Assembly: GCA_937923585.1 (NCBI GenBank)
Contig: CALDSM010000505.1
Coordinates: 1-14,941 of the forward strand
Origin: an uncultured bacterium
GTDB taxonomy: Bacteria; Hydrogenedentota; Hydrogenedentia; Hydrogenedentales; CAITNO01
Direction: 5' to 3'
DNA length: 14,941 nt
In this document: piece by piece, positions 12,697 through 14,941 of the stretch
How the letters are laid out: each line of letters begins with the position of its first letter
Position numbering within the stretch: position 1 is the first letter of the stretch
The notes under the pieces: model-generated
Seen by the model: only the letters and a program-made list of their open reading frames with translations
Database searches by the model: none
What the model was told of the DNA's origin: nothing
Translations under genes and position numbers: made by a program

Positions 12697-13980
12697 TCAC
12701 AGATACCAGGGCTCCCGGTAGGCTCGTGACCGAAGCCGGTTGGCCTCGTCGTCGCCCAGACACTCCTCCTTGACCGGATCCCAGAGCACGGGACGTCCCA
12801 GTCGCTTTGAAATGTTTGCCACGTGGCAAACCGAAATGGAGCGGTGGGCCACTTCGGCATTCGAGATGGTCTGCTGGCGCGTCTTGACGCAGTCTAGGAA
12901 CGCGCGCACATGGTTGTCCGGCGGGTACCCCCCCTCGAAATCGCGGTTCTGGAGCAGCGACTTGGGATAAGCGTCAATCAGGCCCGAATCGCCCGTCTCC
13001 ACCCAGCCTTCCTCACCCTCGAAGCGAACCGGGCACGAGCCGAACCGCAAGCCCGTGCGGATGACAATCTTCGTTCCATTGGGGAACCGCGCGATGTGGC
13101 GGTTGCCCTCAGTCCAATACTCGGTCGGACCGGTATCGTCGGCGCTGGCAGCCCACTGGCACAGGTCCACGGTGTGGCTGCCCCATTCCGTAATGGATGC
13201 GCCGCTGAAGTCGGAGTGGTTGCTCCAGAAACCGCGCGTCCAGTACTTGGCGTTGTAGGGGCGCCATTGCGCGGGGCCGAGCCACCGGTTCCAGTCCACC
13301 ACCTCCCGCGGCGGCTCCGGCTCCGCCGGAAGCGTTTCCCCGTTGAAGTTTTGCAGTCCGCCCGCCTCCTCGGCGTGCAGTTCGGTGAGCCGGCCCAGTT
13401 TGCCGCTGCGCGCCAGATGGCACGCGAAACGGAAATTGCCGATGCTGCGCCGCTGCGTTCCGCATTGGAAGACACGGCCCAGCCGCTGCATCGTATCCGC
13501 CACCGCGCGCGACTCACTGATGCAGACGCTCATCGGCTTCTCGCAGTACATGTCCTTGCCCGCGCGGGCGGCGAGGATGGACACGCCGGAGTGCCAGTTG
13601 TCGCCCGTGGCGATGAGCAGCGCGTCTATGTCCTGCCGCGCCAGCAGCTCCATCATGTCAATGTGGGCGGCGCAGTCCTGGTTGCCGTAGCCCTCGTTGA
13701 CCTGCGCCTTGGCGGCGTCGCGCCGCTCGCCGATGACATCGCAGACTGCGCGGAGCTGCACGTCCGGCTGGGCCATGAACGCCCGCATGACGTCGCGGCC
13801 CCGGCCGCCCGTGCCGATGACGCCGACGTTGATGCGCTCGCTGGCGGCGGCGCGGCCGGACGCGCCGAGCGCGGCGGAGGTGATGATGTTGGGGCCCGCC
13901 GCGATGATGCCCGCGGTGGCCGCCGCCCGGCGGATAAACTGCCGTCGCGTGCAGGAAGGGGTTGAACTGCGCTTTTCCAT
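12697..13980 (-). CDS. Gfo/Idh/MocA family oxidoreductase with Tat signal
   Basis: A 427-residue NAD(P)-dependent dehydrogenase of the glucose-fructose oxidoreductase/inositol dehydrogenase family. A twin-arginine signal is visible (TRRQFIRRAAATAG, 11-24), so it is probably folded with cofactor and exported to the periplasm. The Rossmann motif is GVIGTGGRGRD (53-63), followed by LLIATGDNWH (121-130), the family lysine in YCEKPMS (145-151) and the C-terminal sandwich domain with WLGPAQWRPYN and GSHTVDLCQW. Such proteins act on sugars or cyclitols; some exported relatives use tightly bound NADP or are glycosidases by redox chemistry. The ATG at 13980 has AAGGAG 7 nt upstream. The frame extends upstream to a GTG at 14010, but that would place the ribosome site inside the gene. 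It is first of the run leading to the HEAT and esterase genes. Confidence 0.92.
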   Translation of the reverse strand: MEKRSSTPSCTRRQFIRRAAATAGIIAAGPNIITSAALGASGRAAASERINVGVIGTGGRGRDVMRAFMAQPDVQLRAVCDVIGERRDAAKAQVNEGYGNQDCAAHIDMMELLARQDIDALLIATGDNWHSGVSILAARAGKDMYCEKPMSVCISESRAVADTMQRLGRVFQCGTQRRSIGNFRFACHLARSGKLGRLTELHAEEAGGLQNFNGETLPAEPEPPREVVDWNRWLGPAQWRPYNAKYWTRGFWSNHSDFSGASITEWGSHTVDLCQWAASADDTGPTEYWTEGNRHIARFPNGTKIVIRTGLRFGSCPVRFEGEEGWVETGDSGLIDAYPKSLLQNRDFEGGYPPDNHVRAFLDCVKTRQQTISNAEVAHRSISVCHVANISKRLGRPVLWDPVKEECLGDDEANRLRSRAYREPWYL

Positions 13981-14024
13981 GCTGGACTCCTTGGCTGGTT
14001 GGCGGCGCACGTGCCGTCCGGGTC

Positions 14025-14070
14025 ATCGTGAACGGAGAGGCGGGGCGATGTCAAGTCGGGAAAATTGACA
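14025..14070 (-). promoter_or_regulatory. Candidate promoter and overlapping dyad upstream of the oxidoreductase
   Basis: On the minus strand TTGACA (14049-14054), an 18-bp spacer and a weak -10, CACGAT (14025-14030). The -35 box is also one half of an inverted repeat TGTCAA-N10-TTGACA (14049-14054 / 14065-14070), which could be an operator. The rest of the 14011-14195 spacer shows nothing recognisable; no terminator is evident after the SGNH gene. Confidence 0.4.
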
Positions 14071-14195
14071 ACGCTTCGGGGGAAATGGTGTCAGGGGAAG
14101 AAACAGCGCCGCGTGGACTGTGCCCGGGCTGAAGACGGCGAGGACCAATGTGAGCGGGAATTCCAGTTGTGTCTTTCGGTTGCCCTGCGCCTTCC

Positions 14196-14941
14196 TCAGC
14201 TTTCACGTCCCGCCGGCTTGCTCATTGTCTCCCTGACATGCTTCTCCACCCACGGCAATATCTGTTCTGCGAACAGGGCATGCCCGTCCGCCGTCATGTG
14301 CAGATCCGATTTGAAAAACAGCCTTGGGTTGGACGACTGCCGCCGGAAGGCGTCCGTCACGGTAAGGAAAGGCAGTTTTCCTGCCGCCTCTTTTATGGCG
14401 TCGTCGGGCGTTGTTACGGTAAGCATTCCGTCAACCGCCTGGAAGCCAAGACGCTGGAAATTCTTAAGCGAGTCTTCGTTTACGTAGACGCCAAGTGGCA
14501 CTGAGACTATGAGGGTGGAGGCGCTTACTTTCTCTGCCGCACGGGCAACTCTCCGGAGGTACTTGCCGAACCGGACCAAACGCTCCCGGGTGTGTTCGGA
14601 GTTCATGTCGAGCGTTAACGTGTACAGGTCCGGGTTTCCCGTGGAAAGCTGCAGGATTCCCAAGTTCAAATTGCCGGCGAAGAAGACGGTCTTCACCTCG
14701 GCATCCAAGGCGTCAAATCGCGCACGTTCCACGGGAGTAAATTCATCATATGTCTTTTGGGCCAACTGGATGGCCCACTTCTTCGCGCTCGCGACCTCAT
14801 CGGCCGTGGGGTCCGGCATGGGTGAGAGGGTTTCCTGCGGGGTTCCTTGAGCGTTAATGAGGCTTGACAGGTTTGGCCAGCGCATCCAGGCTTCATGCGA
14901 CATGCGTTCCCGCATCGGTGCGGGGTTCGCCCATTCCAGGT
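14196..14941 (-). CDS. SGNH/GDSL hydrolase-like protein, 5'-truncated by the window edge
   Basis: The minus-strand frame stays open from the TGA at 14196-14198 to the right edge (about 248 codons visible), so the N-terminus, including the GDS/nucleophile block, lies outside the window. An internal ATG at 14915 is not needed as the start: the preceding codons continue the same frame without a stop. The C-terminal block DLHMTADGHALFAEQI carries the Asp-x-x-His pair of SGNH hydrolases. FAGNLNLGI and LIVSVPLGVYVNEDS are consistent with the central sheet strands (block III-like Gly/Asn and the IV region). Related proteins include long SGNH esterases and AlgX/AlgJ-like acetyltransferases; which applies cannot be told without the N-terminus. 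It is followed by a 185-215 nt spacer before the oxidoreductase. Confidence 0.72.
   Translation of the reverse strand, partial: LEWANPAPMRERMSHEAWMRWPNLSSLINAQGTPQETLSPMPDPTADEVASAKKWAIQLAQKTYDEFTPVERARFDALDAEVKTVFFAGNLNLGILQLSTGNPDLYTLTLDMNSEHTRERLVRFGKYLRRVARAAEKVSASTLIVSVPLGVYVNEDSLKNFQRLGFQAVDGMLTVTTPDDAIKEAAGKLPFLTVTDAFRRQSSNPRLFFKSDLHMTADGHALFAEQILPWVEKHVRETMSKPAGRES

Noticed and set aside
13981..14010. GTG start for the oxidoreductase at 14010
   Set aside because: The AAGGAG that best explains initiation at 13980 would be inside the gene, and the Tat signal begins normally from 13980.

Overview
The window looks like chromosomal DNA of a GC-rich, Gram-negative-type bacterium that degrades polysaccharides. 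The best guess is the Planctomycetota / Lentisphaerota / Hydrogenedentota-like group. This rests on gene content: a secreted GH172 (DUF2961) protein, a GH130-like protein, a Tat-exported Gfo/Idh/MocA oxidoreductase, a secreted sialate-O-acetylesterase-like esterase, a secreted HEAT-repeat protein, and several families of intergenic inverted repeats. The phylum is an inference; no rRNA or other marker gene is present. I see no tRNA, rRNA, CRISPR array, transposase or phage gene.

Region 1 (1-4076, minus strand). Transcription runs leftwards from a good promoter at 4134-4162 through a class III (GSA-aminomutase-like) aminotransferase, a FucA-like class II aldolase, a GH172 protein and a GH130-like protein that leaves the window at its left edge. 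The last two genes are 8 nt apart. A symmetric repeat made of four 9-bp units, a spacer and four inverted 9-bp units lies between the aminotransferase and the aldolase.

Region 2 (4189-7321, plus strand). This is a pyrimidine operon, pyrR-pyrB-pyrC. It has a near-consensus promoter, a leader of about 115 nt with a perfect 12-bp intrinsic terminator just before pyrR (an attenuator), and a terminator after pyrC. A possible 29-codon leader peptide reads through the attenuator and ends overlapping the pyrR start codon. A 64-nt inverted repeat separates pyrB from pyrC. The first zinc-ligand His of the PyrC HxH motif is Gln.

Region 3 (7344-14941, minus strand). Read in the direction of transcription: a partial SGNH hydrolase, a Tat-exported Gfo/Idh oxidoreductase, a secreted HEAT-repeat protein, a secreted sialate-O-acetylesterase-like protein and a polytopic membrane protein of unknown function. 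Each of the last three gene-to-gene spacers holds a long hairpin element of one family, starting 7-21 nt after the upstream gene's stop codon.

The most notable non-coding signals are this hairpin family, the 9-bp-phased inverted array, the pyr attenuator with its coupled leader ORF, and a perfect dyad between the divergent pyrR and aminotransferase promoters. No gap without a gene exceeds 300 bases.
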